Below, in pieces: positions 17,998 to 27,817 of a DNA stretch of 64,000 bases. The DNA is from JANNWF01 sp052390415 (GTDB lineage Bacteria; Pseudomonadota; Gammaproteobacteria; Xanthomonadales; Xanthomonadaceae). A program made the translations under genes and the position numbers. The first letter of the stretch is position 1. Every line of letters starts with the position of its first letter. The DNA is taken from positions 1-64,000 of the forward strand of contig JBQTGY010000056.1 of NCBI GenBank assembly GCA_052390415.1, in the 5' to 3' direction. The notes under the pieces were generated by a model. That model was given only the letters and a program-made list of their open reading frames with translations. It was not told the origin of the DNA and searched no databases.

Positions 17998-18031
17998 AAA
18001 GCCGGTAGCGCTTGGCGCTGTCGGCTTTTTG
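17998..18031 (+). terminator. Intrinsic terminator/attenuator after rpsU
   Basis: A hairpin (AAGCCG and AGCGC pairing with GCGCT and CGGCTT around a short loop) is followed by TTTTT. In the macromolecular synthesis operon such a site between rpsU and dnaG lets only part of transcription continue. Confidence 0.7.
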
Positions 18032-18141
18032 CATTTGTGGCATCGGTCCGGTGCCGACCTTCGACTGAACCTGCGGCTGCGGCATGCACACCCGCTTGCC
18101 CGCCCCGCCAACAGCACCTTAGCCGGCAACGGAGTTCTGAG

Positions 18142-18588
18142 ATGAGCATGAAGCAGCAACTGATCGATGACATGAAGGCGGCGATGAAGGCCGGCGAGAA
18201 AGATCGCCTGGGCGTCATCCGCTTGATCAATGCCGCGCTCAAGCAGCGCGAGGTGGACGAACGCATCGAGATCACCGACACCATCGTGCTGGCGGTGATG
18301 GAAAAGATGCTCAAGCAGCGCAAGGATTCGGTGTCCCAATTCGAGGCTGCCAATCGCGAAGACCTGGCCGCCATCGAGCGTTACGAAATCGGCATCATCC
18401 AGTCCTATTTGCCCGCACAGATGGATGCGGCCGACCTCGATGCCGCGATTGTTGCCGCGATTGCCGAAAGTGGCGCGACATCCCCCGCCGAGATGGGAAA
18501 GGTGATGGCAATCCTGAAACCACGTATCGCCGGCAAGGCGGATGTCGGCCAAGCCTCGGCCAAGGTGAAGGCCAAACTGGCGGGTTGA
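18142..18588 (+). CDS. GatB/YqeY domain protein
   Basis: This 148-residue YqeY-family protein is related to the tRNA-binding tail domain of GatB. It begins MSMKQQLIDDMKAAMKAGEK and has RLGVIRLINAALKQREVDE, QFEAANREDLAAIERYEI, LPAQMDAADLDAAI and the GKVMAILKPRIAGKADVGQAS tail. Function is not established; it is found next to rpsU and dnaG in many gammaproteobacteria. The frame is open further upstream, but the ATG at 18142 has GGAG 7 nt before it and matches the family start. Confidence 0.93.
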   Translation: MSMKQQLIDDMKAAMKAGEKDRLGVIRLINAALKQREVDERIEITDTIVLAVMEKMLKQRKDSVSQFEAANREDLAAIERYEIGIIQSYLPAQMDAADLDAAIVAAIAESGATSPAEMGKVMAILKPRIAGKADVGQASAKVKAKLAG

Positions 18589-18691
18589 ACGCTGCGGGCA
18601 TTTTGCCCGCGACCTGACATCACGCCCCTGTTCTGACTGATGCCTGCCTGTAGCGCCGCAGTGAGCTTTGGCCATCACGCATAATCGCGGC

Positions 18692-20422
18692 ATGGCTGGC
18701 CGCATCCCCGACGCATTCATTGACGACCTGCTGGCGCGCTCCGATATCGTCGAGTTGATCGGCGCGCGGGTGCCGCTGAAGCGGCAGGGCCGCGAGTATT
18801 CGGGGCGTTGTCCTTTCCACGATGAGCGCTCGCCAAGCTTCACCGTCAGCCCGGTCAAGCAGTTCTATCACTGCTTCGGCTGCGGCGCGCATGGCAGCGC
18901 AATCAAGTTCCTGATGGAATATGACCGCCTCGAATTTCTCGATGCGGTCGAGGAACTGGCCAAACGCGTCGGCGTCGAGGTGCCACGCGAGACACGGCAG
19001 CATCATCAACAAGGTGACCTCAGCGAGCTGGTAAGCACCTGCGAAGCTGCCGCTGGGTTCTTTCGACAGCAACTCAGCATCACACCCAAAGCCCGCGACT
19101 ATCTGGATCGCCGCGGAGTCGAAGACAGCGTGCGCGAGCGCTTCGCGATCGGCTATGCGCCGGATGGCTGGGATGCGCTGAAGTTGGCTCTGGGTAACGA
19201 TGCGCGCCGGTTGGACCTGCTTGAGCGCACCGGCCTGCTGTCGAAAAGTGACAACGGTCGCGTCTACGACAAGTTTCGGGATCGGATCATCTTCCCTATC
19301 CATGACCGGCGTGGCCGGGTGATCGCTTTCGGTGGCCGCGTGTTGGGCAAGGACGACACGCCCAAGTATCTGAATTCACCGGAAACACCGTTGTTTCACA
19401 AGGGCCGCGAGCTGTACGGCCTGTGGCAGGTGCGCCAGGCGCACAGCAAGATTCCGCATATCGTGGTCGTTGAAGGCTACATGGACGTGGTGGCGCTGTT
19501 TCAGTACGGCGTGACCACGGCGGTGGCGACGTTGGGCACGGCGACCACACCCGACCACGCGGAACTGCTGTTTCGAAACGCCGCCGATGTATTTTTTTGC
19601 TTCGATGGCGACCGCGCCGGCAGGGGTGCCGCGTGGAAGGCACTGGAATCGGTGCTGCCGCGAATGAAGGACGGACGCCAGGCGCACTTTCTGTTCCTGC
19701 CCGATACCGAGGATCCCGACAGCATCGTGCGCAAGGAAGGTGCCGCCGGCTTCGAGCAACGCCTGCAAGCGGCGACGCCACTGTCGGAGTTCCTGTTCGC
19801 GGAGCTGTCTCGGGACGTCAACTTGCACGGGCTGGAAGGCAAGGCGCGTCTCGCCGAACGCGCCAAACCGCTGCTGGAAGTCATTCCCGACGGCGCGTTT
19901 CGCGACCTGATGCAACAGCGACTGATCGAGCTGACCGGCGTGGATCGGGGTGCACCTGCGCGTTCCGTCGAGGCGCCAAGATCGTCACCGCGCGCACCGG
20001 CGACGGTTCGACGAAGCGTGGTCCGCGCGATCATTTCCCTCTTGTTGCACAAGCCCGAGCTTGCCTTGGCATTGCAACCGCCGTGGACGTTTGGCGAATT
20101 GCGTCAACCCGGCATCCCGCTGCTGATCGAATTGCTGGACCTTTGTCGCAACCGGCCCAATCTGAACGGGGCCAGCCTGCTGATGCACTTTGAAGGCCGG
20201 GACGAAGCCGTGGCGCTGAACAAACTGGTGCTCAGTGAATTTCCTGCTGCCGAATCTGGATGGCAGGCGGAGTTTCTGGACGCAATCGCGCAATTGGAAA
20301 GGCAGACACGCGCCCAGCGGCTTGCCGATCTGATGGCGCTGAAGGGCGAACGCGGTTTGCAGCCCGCTGAGCGCGGCGAACTGATGGCCTTGTTGGCTGA
20401 ACGTGGCCGCGAACCGGGCTGA
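18692..20422 (+). CDS. dnaG: DNA primase
   Basis: DnaG makes RNA primers at the replication fork. The 576-residue protein has the CHC2 zinc-binding domain (GRCPFHDERSPSF then YHCFGCGAHGSAIKFLM), the primase core (DRIIFPIHDRRGRVIAFGGR), the TOPRIM domain (VVVEGYMDVVALFQYG with the catalytic Glu, and FCFDGDRAGRGA) and a C-terminal helicase-interacting region (about 430-576). The start MAGRIPDAFIDDLLARSDIV at 18692 matches the family, giving an 8-residue shorter product than the longest frame. rpoD, the usual next gene, is absent here; an RCC1 gene follows. Confidence 0.97.
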   Translation: MAGRIPDAFIDDLLARSDIVELIGARVPLKRQGREYSGRCPFHDERSPSFTVSPVKQFYHCFGCGAHGSAIKFLMEYDRLEFLDAVEELAKRVGVEVPRETRQHHQQGDLSELVSTCEAAAGFFRQQLSITPKARDYLDRRGVEDSVRERFAIGYAPDGWDALKLALGNDARRLDLLERTGLLSKSDNGRVYDKFRDRIIFPIHDRRGRVIAFGGRVLGKDDTPKYLNSPETPLFHKGRELYGLWQVRQAHSKIPHIVVVEGYMDVVALFQYGVTTAVATLGTATTPDHAELLFRNAADVFFCFDGDRAGRGAAWKALESVLPRMKDGRQAHFLFLPDTEDPDSIVRKEGAAGFEQRLQAATPLSEFLFAELSRDVNLHGLEGKARLAERAKPLLEVIPDGAFRDLMQQRLIELTGVDRGAPARSVEAPRSSPRAPATVRRSVVRAIISLLLHKPELALALQPPWTFGELRQPGIPLLIELLDLCRNRPNLNGASLLMHFEGRDEAVALNKLVLSEFPAAESGWQAEFLDAIAQLERQTRAQRLADLMALKGERGLQPAERGELMALLAERGREPG

Positions 20423-20639
20423 GAAGCACCACACGACCGCGCCAGATACCCGCATTCGGAAAACTCGTTACTGCCGCTGAATCGGCCCAATCAACCGCCG
20501 GCCGACTGCGGGCAATACAAGCTCACAATGCGTACTACGCTGTCGCGCAATGGGGTATGGCGAGAATGGCGCCGCGTTGAGGCGCCGCTCACGTTTGTAT
20601 GAGCATTGCGCCAGGGCAGGGCGGCACAGGAGAAGGGGC

Positions 20640-23600
20640 ATGTCGAAACTTTCACGGGCGGACCGCAAGCCGGTCGCAAATCTCCCTTCGAGCCGTGCAT
20701 GCCCCATGGGCTTCCGGGGAAGCAGCGGGTTGCTGCTGATTCTGTTGCTGGCGATGGCCCTGCCCGCCGCCGCCCAACCAGTGCCCATCGACAGCGTCAG
20801 CGTCATCGCTGGTGGGGGCGATCACACCTGCGCGGCCATCGACCGCGGTGGTGCGCGCTGCTGGGGCGCCAATTTTCTTGGCCAATTGGGTGATGACACC
20901 CGCACCGGCAGGTTGCTGGCGGTAAATGTGCGGGGTCTGAACGAACGCTTGCTGGCGTTTACTGCGGGCGACGATCACAGCTGTGCGCTGTTGGAAGGCG
21001 GCATCGTCAAATGTTGGGGATTGAATTTCTATGGCCAATTGGGTGACGGCAGCCGTGATCTTGCGCTGACGCCGGTGACGACGAGCGGTCTTGGCAGCGG
21101 CGTGCAACAGATCGGCGCCGGCGAAAACCATAGCTGTGCGCTGACCGCGGCTGGCGGCGTGAAGTGCTGGGGAGCCAATTACAGCGGCCAGCTTGGCGAT
21201 GGCAGCAACACGGATCGCACGCTTCCTGTCGATGTACCGGGATTGACCAGCGATGTGCGAGAAATCGCTGTCGGCCATCGGCATACCTGCGCGGTGACCA
21301 CTGCCGGCGCCGTCAAGTGTTGGGGATTCAACTTTTTTGGCCAGCTCGGCGATGGCAGCAGTCAGGACCGTCTGTCCGCCGTCGATACGGTCGGCTTGGG
21401 CAGCGGCGTGGAGCAGATCGCTGCAGGCGGTCGTCATACCTGCGCGCTCAGAACGGGCGATGTAGTCAATTGCTGGGGCGCCAATGGGCACTTTCAGCTC
21501 GCCAACGATGGCGATGAAAACAGCCAACTGACGCCGACACCGGTAATCGGCCTCAGCGGGTCGGTAACCGCAATGGATTTGGGTGGCGACCACAGTTGCG
21601 TGCTGCTGGGCGATGGCACAGTCAAGTGTTGGGGCCGCAATGACGTGGGGCAACTCGGCAACGGCGACAACGCCCGCAGCGGCCGGCCGGTCGATGTGGT
21701 TGGCCTGTTGCCTGGCGTCAAGGCGATTGCGATCGGGCAGGAACATGGTTGCGCCCTGCAAGCCGATTCAACGCTACGCTGCTGGGGTCTCAATTTCAGC
21801 GGCCAACTGGGTGACGGCGGCAGCACGCAGAGTTTTGCACCCCGCGCCACCGCGCAACTGCCAGGCCCGATGCAAGCGGTGAGTGTGGGCGAAGAGCACA
21901 GTTGCGCGCTTGCCAATTCGGGAGCCGTACTTTGCTGGGGCTTGAATTTCTTCGGCCAATTGGGAGACGGCACGCAAATCCAACGGCTGTTGCCGGTCGC
22001 GGTCAGCGGCTTGAATGCGGGCGTCAGCGCCATTGCCATTGGCGGCTTCCATGGCTGTGCGCTGCGTGCGGGAGGCGTGTCGTGCTGGGGCGCAAATGCG
22101 TTCGGGCAATTGGGCAATGGCAGCAGCGGCGATCAGACCACCGCGGTCGCGGTGCAAGGCCTGGGCGACTCGGTCCAGGCGATCACCGCAGGTGGGCTGC
22201 ACAGTTGCGCCTTGCGCGACGGCGGCGTGCGCTGCTGGGGCCACAACTTCGCCGGCCAATTGGGTGACGGCAGCGACCAGTTCCGCTTGAGTCCGGTGGC
22301 TGTCGTTGGGCTCGGCAGTGGTGTGAGATCCATCGCCGCCGGTGTTTCTGCGCACACCTGCGCAATCACCACCGCGGGCGGTTTGCGCTGCTGGGGAGCC
22401 AACGAACGCGGCCAACTGGGCGATGGCACGCGCAGCAATCGACTGGTTCCCGTCGACGTGCAAGGTTTGAGCACCGGCGTGCAAGCCGTCGCCTTGGGTG
22501 CTGCGCACACCTGTGCTTTGTTGTCTGGCGGCGCGGTCCGTTGCTGGGGTAGCAACGACATTCTGCAACTGGGCAATGAAGTCATGCAGGACCAATTGAC
22601 GCCTCTGGCCGTGGTGGGACTGGAAAGTGGGGTCACCGCGCTTGCGCTTGGAAGAACGCATAGCTGCGCACGACTCGCGCAGGGCAACGTGCGCTGCTGG
22701 GGGCGGAATGATTTCGGACAGCTGGGCGATGGCAGCAGCTTGAACCGCCCCGCGCCAGTGCCGGTGACAGGCTTGGGTGCCAATGTGAACGCGATCTCCG
22801 CCGCAGCTGAACACAGCTGCGCGCTGCTTACCGGCGGCAGCATTCGCTGCTGGGGCTCTAATTATTCCGGACAATTCGGCAACGGTGAGTTTGGTGGTCG
22901 GCCGGTGCCGGTGGTAGTCAAGCGTGATCGCGACCTTCGCCGCCGGCCGACGCCTCCTGTTGATGCCGCGATCACCTCGCCTGCCTCCAACGCCAGCGGT
23001 CAGTTTCTGGTGTTCGAATCCCGCGCTACCAATCTCATTCCTGCCGATAGCAACGGCAGTCGTGACGTGTTCCGCGTCGACACCTACAGCGGTGAAGTGC
23101 GGCGGGTCAGTGTCGATAACAGTGGTGCGCAACTGATGGGAGACGCCGGAGAAGCAGCGATATCAGCGGACGGCCAACAGGTGGTATTCGTTGCGCCGGA
23201 TGCCGCCGTAGGCGCTCTGCTCGGCGAAAACAGCAAGCGTCGACAAGCGCGCCAGAAAGGCGGCCAAGCGGGCGTATTTCTGCGCAATCTGTTGACGGGC
23301 TCTACCCAGCGAGTAGGCACTGCAATGAGCGAAGGCAGCGCCCCGCAACTCGACCAAGGTGCCACCGCGTTGGTGTTCACCGCGCCGAACAGCAATCCCG
23401 CGCTGGGTCCCACCAATCGCCCGCAGGTGTTTCTGCAATCGCTGACACCGCAAGCGGGAGGCGGCTTGCCGGCGCCGCGCTGCCTGTCGTGCAAGGCAGT
23501 GACGAGCAACGGCAGTGACAGTGCTCAAGACACCGACGGCGAGGCCAGTGCTGCGGTCATTTCCGGTGACGGGCGCCACGTCGCCTGGCAGTCCACGGCC

Positions 23601-25022
23601 AAGAATGTACTGGCCGGAGTGGCGCTCAGTTGCCCTGATGCGGCGAGCAATGTCGTGTTGCGCAACCTGTTGACCGGCAGCATGCAGGTCGTCAGCGCAC
23701 CGGCCGCGGGCGGCAGTTGTGGTGTGGCCAGCAACGCCAGCATGGCGCCCAGCATCGACTTCGACGGCGACAAACTGGTGTTCCAGAGCGATCAGCCTTT
23801 GGTCGCCGGCGACGACAATCAACTCAGCGACGTCTATCTGCGTGACGTCGCCACCGGCGGTCTGCTGCGCCTGAGCCAAACGAGCGCCGGGGCGGGTGGC
23901 AACGCGCCGTCCGCGCAGCCGACGATTGCCGGTGATGGTGGCTCGGTGGTGTTCCGCAGCGAGGCGCGCAATCTGGTGGCCGGCAATGCCGACAACAACG
24001 AAGTCGCCGACGTGCTCGCCTGGAGCGGCACCACCGGCAGCCTGCAGCGCGTCAGCAGCAATGCGCTGGGCGACCAGGCCGATGCACTCAGCGATCAGCC
24101 GGTACTGAATTTCTCCGGCAGCTTGGTGGCGTTCCAATCCGATGCCAGCAATCTGTTGCTGGGTGCCGGCGGCGTGCTGGATGGCAATGGTTTGACCGAT
24201 GTCTTCCAGACCGCCAATCCATTGGCCGGTGTGCCGCTGAAAACAGCTACCTGGTGGAAACAAAGTGAGTCCGGCTGGGGCCTGCACGTTATCGACCAAG
24301 GCAATTTGCTGGCGCCCGCCTGGTTCACCTACGACGTTGATGGTGAGCCCACCTGGTTTTTGGTTGGCGGCGCATTTGCGCAGGTCGATGGCAGTTTTGC
24401 GGGCGACCTGTTTCAGTACACCGGGGTGCCGTTTGCGCAGATCGTCGGTCCTGCGGCCGATCCGGCCAATTCCGTCGGTGCGGCCGTCTTGCGTTTCAGC
24501 GGCGATCAGTCGCTGCAATTCAGCTATAGCGTCAATGGCGTTGCACAGACGAAGAGCATGACCCGCTTCCCGTTCGGCAGCCGTGACATCGCCTGTCGCG
24601 CCAGCGCTGATGCTTCACGCCAGAACGCGGGCAATTTCAGCGACATCTGGTGGGGTGGCGAAACTACGCCGGGTTGGGGCCTGATCCTGATCCATCTCGA
24701 CAGCCAGTTGTTTGCGGTCTGGTACACCTACGATCAGGATCGCGAGGCAGTGTTCTTCGTCATCCCCACTACCCAACAAGCCGACGGCAGTTTCAGCGGT
24801 GGCGTGTTCCGACAAGCCAACGGCACCCCGTTCTCGATGATCAACGACACGATGCCAAGCGCAGGTTCGTCGCAGATCGGCACCGCCAGCTTCCGCTTCA
24901 GCGACGGCGCCAACGGCGTGTTCTCCTACAGCGTCGGTGCGGTCACTCAAAGCAAGCCGATCAGCCGCTTCCAGGTAGGCACGGTAGCGGCCAGCTGCGA
25001 AACCACTGCAGTCAGCGAGTAA
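20640..25022 (+). CDS. Giant exported RCC1-repeat protein A
   Basis: This 1,460-residue protein has an extended signal peptide (hydrophobic core GLLLILLLAMALPAAA, end near AAAQ). It then has 14 RCC1-type repeats (about 25-750), each with GxxHxCAL and CWGxNxxGQLGDG, enough for two seven-bladed propellers. Every blade carries two cysteines (HSC and CWG), suggesting one disulfide per blade outside the cytoplasm. Next come PD40/TolB-like beta-propeller repeats (about 765-1195, e.g. ISGDGRHVAWQS and PVLNFSGSLVAFQSD) and two copies of a domain marked by GWGL...WFTYD.DGEPTWF (about 1200-1460). The start at 20640 is supported by GGAGAAGGGG. Function is unknown; a surface or secreted binding role is likely. 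A paralog lies at 54362-58687. Confidence 0.88.
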   Translation: MSKLSRADRKPVANLPSSRACPMGFRGSSGLLLILLLAMALPAAAQPVPIDSVSVIAGGGDHTCAAIDRGGARCWGANFLGQLGDDTRTGRLLAVNVRGLNERLLAFTAGDDHSCALLEGGIVKCWGLNFYGQLGDGSRDLALTPVTTSGLGSGVQQIGAGENHSCALTAAGGVKCWGANYSGQLGDGSNTDRTLPVDVPGLTSDVREIAVGHRHTCAVTTAGAVKCWGFNFFGQLGDGSSQDRLSAVDTVGLGSGVEQIAAGGRHTCALRTGDVVNCWGANGHFQLANDGDENSQLTPTPVIGLSGSVTAMDLGGDHSCVLLGDGTVKCWGRNDVGQLGNGDNARSGRPVDVVGLLPGVKAIAIGQEHGCALQADSTLRCWGLNFSGQLGDGGSTQSFAPRATAQLPGPMQAVSVGEEHSCALANSGAVLCWGLNFFGQLGDGTQIQRLLPVAVSGLNAGVSAIAIGGFHGCALRAGGVSCWGANAFGQLGNGSSGDQTTAVAVQGLGDSVQAITAGGLHSCALRDGGVRCWGHNFAGQLGDGSDQFRLSPVAVVGLGSGVRSIAAGVSAHTCAITTAGGLRCWGANERGQLGDGTRSNRLVPVDVQGLSTGVQAVALGAAHTCALLSGGAVRCWGSNDILQLGNEVMQDQLTPLAVVGLESGVTALALGRTHSCARLAQGNVRCWGRNDFGQLGDGSSLNRPAPVPVTGLGANVNAISAAAEHSCALLTGGSIRCWGSNYSGQFGNGEFGGRPVPVVVKRDRDLRRRPTPPVDAAITSPASNASGQFLVFESRATNLIPADSNGSRDVFRVDTYSGEVRRVSVDNSGAQLMGDAGEAAISADGQQVVFVAPDAAVGALLGENSKRRQARQKGGQAGVFLRNLLTGSTQRVGTAMSEGSAPQLDQGATALVFTAPNSNPALGPTNRPQVFLQSLTPQAGGGLPAPRCLSCKAVTSNGSDSAQDTDGEASAAVISGDGRHVAWQSTAKNVLAGVALSCPDAASNVVLRNLLTGSMQVVSAPAAGGSCGVASNASMAPSIDFDGDKLVFQSDQPLVAGDDNQLSDVYLRDVATGGLLRLSQTSAGAGGNAPSAQPTIAGDGGSVVFRSEARNLVAGNADNNEVADVLAWSGTTGSLQRVSSNALGDQADALSDQPVLNFSGSLVAFQSDASNLLLGAGGVLDGNGLTDVFQTANPLAGVPLKTATWWKQSESGWGLHVIDQGNLLAPAWFTYDVDGEPTWFLVGGAFAQVDGSFAGDLFQYTGVPFAQIVGPAADPANSVGAAVLRFSGDQSLQFSYSVNGVAQTKSMTRFPFGSRDIACRASADASRQNAGNFSDIWWGGETTPGWGLILIHLDSQLFAVWYTYDQDREAVFFVIPTTQQADGSFSGGVFRQANGTPFSMINDTMPSAGSSQIGTASFRFSDGANGVFSYSVGAVTQSKPISRFQVGTVAASCETTAVSE

Positions 25023-25143
25023 TACTTCGCACAGTTCGAGCAGGGGTTGACTCGATAAGCGCAGCCGGAATCTCGCCGGCCGTTGCGTGTGATCGCTCCA
25101 ACTTTGGTTGTAGGCTTGCGCCAGCAACCATGACGGAGTTGGT

Positions 25144-26568
25144 ATGGACATTCTTATCCGCGGCGGCACAGTGGTAGACGCCGAACACAGCTATCGGGCC
25201 GACGTGTTGTGTGTCGACGGTGTGATCGCAGCGATAGGCGAAGGACTGGAAGCGCCGAACGGCACGTCGATGATTGACGCGGGCGAGCGCCTGGTAATGC
25301 CCGGCGGCATCGATCCGCACACGCATATGCAGCTGCCTTTCATGGGCACGGTGGCAAGCGACGATTTTTATACCGGCACCGCGGCGGGATTGGCCGGCGG
25401 CACCACCAGCATCATCGACTTCGTGATTCCCAATCCGCAGCAGTCGCTGATGGAGGCCTTCAACACCTGGCGCGGCTGGGCAGAAAAATCGGCCTCCGAC
25501 TACGCCTTCCATGTCGCGATAACCTGGTGGGATGACAGCGTCCATCGCGACATGGGCCTGCTCGCGAACGAGCACGGCGTCTCCAGCTTCAAGCACTCCA
25601 TGGCCTACAAGAACGCCATCATGTGCGACGACGAGATTCTGGTGAACAGCTTTACCCGTTGCCTGGAATTGGGCGCACTGCCGACCGTACATGCGGAAAA
25701 TGGCGAGTTGGTGTTTCGCTTGCAGAAAGAACTGGTCGAGCGCGGAATCCTTGGGCCGCAAGGCCATCCAATGTCACGACCGCCAGCCGTCGAGGGCGAA
25801 GCCGCGAATCGTGCCATTCGCATCGCCGAAGTGTTGGGCACGCCGCTGTATATCGTGCACAACTCGGTCAAACAATCGCTGGAAGCGATCGTGCGGGCAC
25901 GCAATGAAGGTCAACGTGTTTTTGGAGAGGTCTTGGCTGGCCACTTGCTGATCGACGATTCGGTCTACGCCAGTCCGGATTTCGAATTCGCCGCCGGCCA
26001 TGTGATGAGTCCGCCGTTTCGCCCCAAGGAACATCAAGCGGCACTGTGGCACGGCTTGCAGGCCGGCCACTTGCACACCACCGCGACCGACCACTGCTGT
26101 TTCTGCGCACCGCAGAAAGCGGCGGGACGCGACAATTTCACCCTGATTCCGAACGGCTGTGCCGGCATCGAAGATCGCATGTCTTTGCTCTGGCATTACG
26201 GGGTCGGCACGGGCCGCCTGACTCCGTCGGAATTCGTGCGCGTGACTTCTACGAATGCCGCACAAATCTTCAATCTGTATCCGCGCAAGGGTGCCATTCG
26301 CGTCGGCGCGGATGCCGACTTGGTGATCTGGGACGCACACGGTTCGCGCACGATTTCGGCGAAGACACATCACCAGAACATCGACTTCAACGTGTTTGAG
26401 GGACGGTCGGTGACTGGCATTGCCACGCACACCTTTTCGCGCGGGCAGTTGGCTTGGGTGGAAGGGGATTTGCGTGCCGAGCGTGGGCATGGACGGTATT
26501 TGTCGCGGCCCACGGGGGGCGATTATCTGGAGGCAAATCGGGTGCGGAATTTGGGGGTGTTGGGCTGA
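25144..26568 (+). CDS. hydA: Dihydropyrimidinase
   Basis: This 474-residue amidohydrolase opens dihydropyrimidine or hydantoin rings. It has the metal ligands of the family: MPGGIDPHTHMQLPFMG (His-x-His), the carbamylated Lys in SFKHSMAYKN, His in TVHAENGEL, the HNSVKQSLEA segment and the catalytic Asp in TATDHCCF. The C-terminal NAAQIFNLYPRKGAIRVGAD is typical. No other pyrimidine-degradation gene is nearby, so its physiological substrate is not shown by context. GGAG lies 5-6 nt upstream of the ATG. Confidence 0.93.
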   Translation: MDILIRGGTVVDAEHSYRADVLCVDGVIAAIGEGLEAPNGTSMIDAGERLVMPGGIDPHTHMQLPFMGTVASDDFYTGTAAGLAGGTTSIIDFVIPNPQQSLMEAFNTWRGWAEKSASDYAFHVAITWWDDSVHRDMGLLANEHGVSSFKHSMAYKNAIMCDDEILVNSFTRCLELGALPTVHAENGELVFRLQKELVERGILGPQGHPMSRPPAVEGEAANRAIRIAEVLGTPLYIVHNSVKQSLEAIVRARNEGQRVFGEVLAGHLLIDDSVYASPDFEFAAGHVMSPPFRPKEHQAALWHGLQAGHLHTTATDHCCFCAPQKAAGRDNFTLIPNGCAGIEDRMSLLWHYGVGTGRLTPSEFVRVTSTNAAQIFNLYPRKGAIRVGADADLVIWDAHGSRTISAKTHHQNIDFNVFEGRSVTGIATHTFSRGQLAWVEGDLRAERGHGRYLSRPTGGDYLEANRVRNLGVLG

Positions 26569-26743
26569 ACGCGGGCAGCTTTGCGTGGATTCCCGTGTGC
26601 CGTCATTCCAGCGGAGGGCGGAGTCCAGTTTTCAGGCTTCTCTCGCTCCCTGTTTGTCTGTCGCACAGTTTCGTCGGACTCAGCGGCCGCCAAGAGGGGC
26701 TCCGGGTTCTACCTGAGCAATCACTTGGGAGTACTTGTGATCC

Positions 26744-27772
26744 ATGACTGACTGGTCGCAGCGGCCGCGCACGGCTGAATTCGTTGGGGTGGATCGGCCT
26801 GGGTTTGTAGCTGACATCCAACCGTTGGCGCGGCCGGCAGTATTGCGCGGGTTGGTTGCTGATTGGCCAGCCGTTGCCAAGGCGCGACAGTCTGACGAGG
26901 CGCTGTGCGACTACTTGCGTGGACTCGATTCAGGTGCAGAAGCTGATGGCTGTTTCGGTTCCGCAGACATGGGTGGGCGCTTTTTTTACGATGCGAATCT
27001 GACGGGATTCAATTTCGAGCGGCGCAAAGTCAGGGTCAGCGAGTTGCTGGATTTCTTGCTGGATCTGAAGGCCGCCGAGCAGCCTGCGTATGGCTACACG
27101 GGCGCGGTGCGGATCAAGGAATCGTTGCCTGGATTTCTTGCAGACAATCCGAGCCCGTTGGTTGATCCTCACATGGAACAGCTCAACTCGATCTGGATCG
27201 GCAATCGAACCCGCATCTCCGCGCATTGGGATCTGCCGCAGAACCTCATTTGCGCGGTGGGCGGGCGGCGGCGCTACATTCTTTTTCCGCCCGAGCAACT
27301 GGCAAATCTTTATTGCGGACCCTTGGATTTCACGCCCGCCGGCCAGCCCATCAGTCTCGTCGATTTTCATGCGCCGGACCTCAGTCGTTTCCCGCGTTTT
27401 TCCGAGGCGATGCAGGCAGCCGAAGTCGCGGAACTCGAACCCGGCGATGCCTTGTATCTGCCCAGTCTGTGGTGGCATCACGCCGAGTCCCTGGATCCTG
27501 TCGGGGTGATGGTGAACTACTGGTGGCGCGATGAGCCTGCGCATGCGATGTCGCCCAAATTGAGCGTGCTGCATGCGCTGATGACGATTCGCCAATTGCC
27601 GGCTCATGAACGTCTGGCGTGGCGAGCGTTCTTCGATCACTACATTTTTGCGGCAGATGAGGAAGCCGCTACGGCGCACATTCCGGAGCGAGCACGCGGT
27701 GTGTTGGCCACGATGAGTCCCGAACTCGCCGCGCGGTTACGCTCGCAACTTGGGCGCTCGCTGAATTGGTAG
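26744..27772 (+). CDS. Cupin-like (JmjC-type) domain protein
   Basis: This 342-residue cupin_8/JmjC-like protein has an N-terminal LARPAVLRGLVADWPAVAKA. An iron-binding His-x-Asp appears in ISAHWDLPQNLICAVGG, followed by RRYILFPPEQLANLY and a second His cluster in YLPSLWWHHAESLDP. Such proteins are Fe(II)/2-oxoglutarate-dependent hydroxylase candidates. In Xanthomonadales and relatives they often occur near TonB receptors and tryptophan halogenases, but neither is adjacent here. The substrate is unknown. Confidence 0.85.
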   Translation: MTDWSQRPRTAEFVGVDRPGFVADIQPLARPAVLRGLVADWPAVAKARQSDEALCDYLRGLDSGAEADGCFGSADMGGRFFYDANLTGFNFERRKVRVSELLDFLLDLKAAEQPAYGYTGAVRIKESLPGFLADNPSPLVDPHMEQLNSIWIGNRTRISAHWDLPQNLICAVGGRRRYILFPPEQLANLYCGPLDFTPAGQPISLVDFHAPDLSRFPRFSEAMQAAEVAELEPGDALYLPSLWWHHAESLDPVGVMVNYWWRDEPAHAMSPKLSVLHALMTIRQLPAHERLAWRAFFDHYIFAADEEAATAHIPERARGVLATMSPELAARLRSQLGRSLNW

Positions 27773-27817
27773 ATGGTGGGTCTACCGACTGATTGGGCAG
27801 TGCGACTCCCGGCGCTC

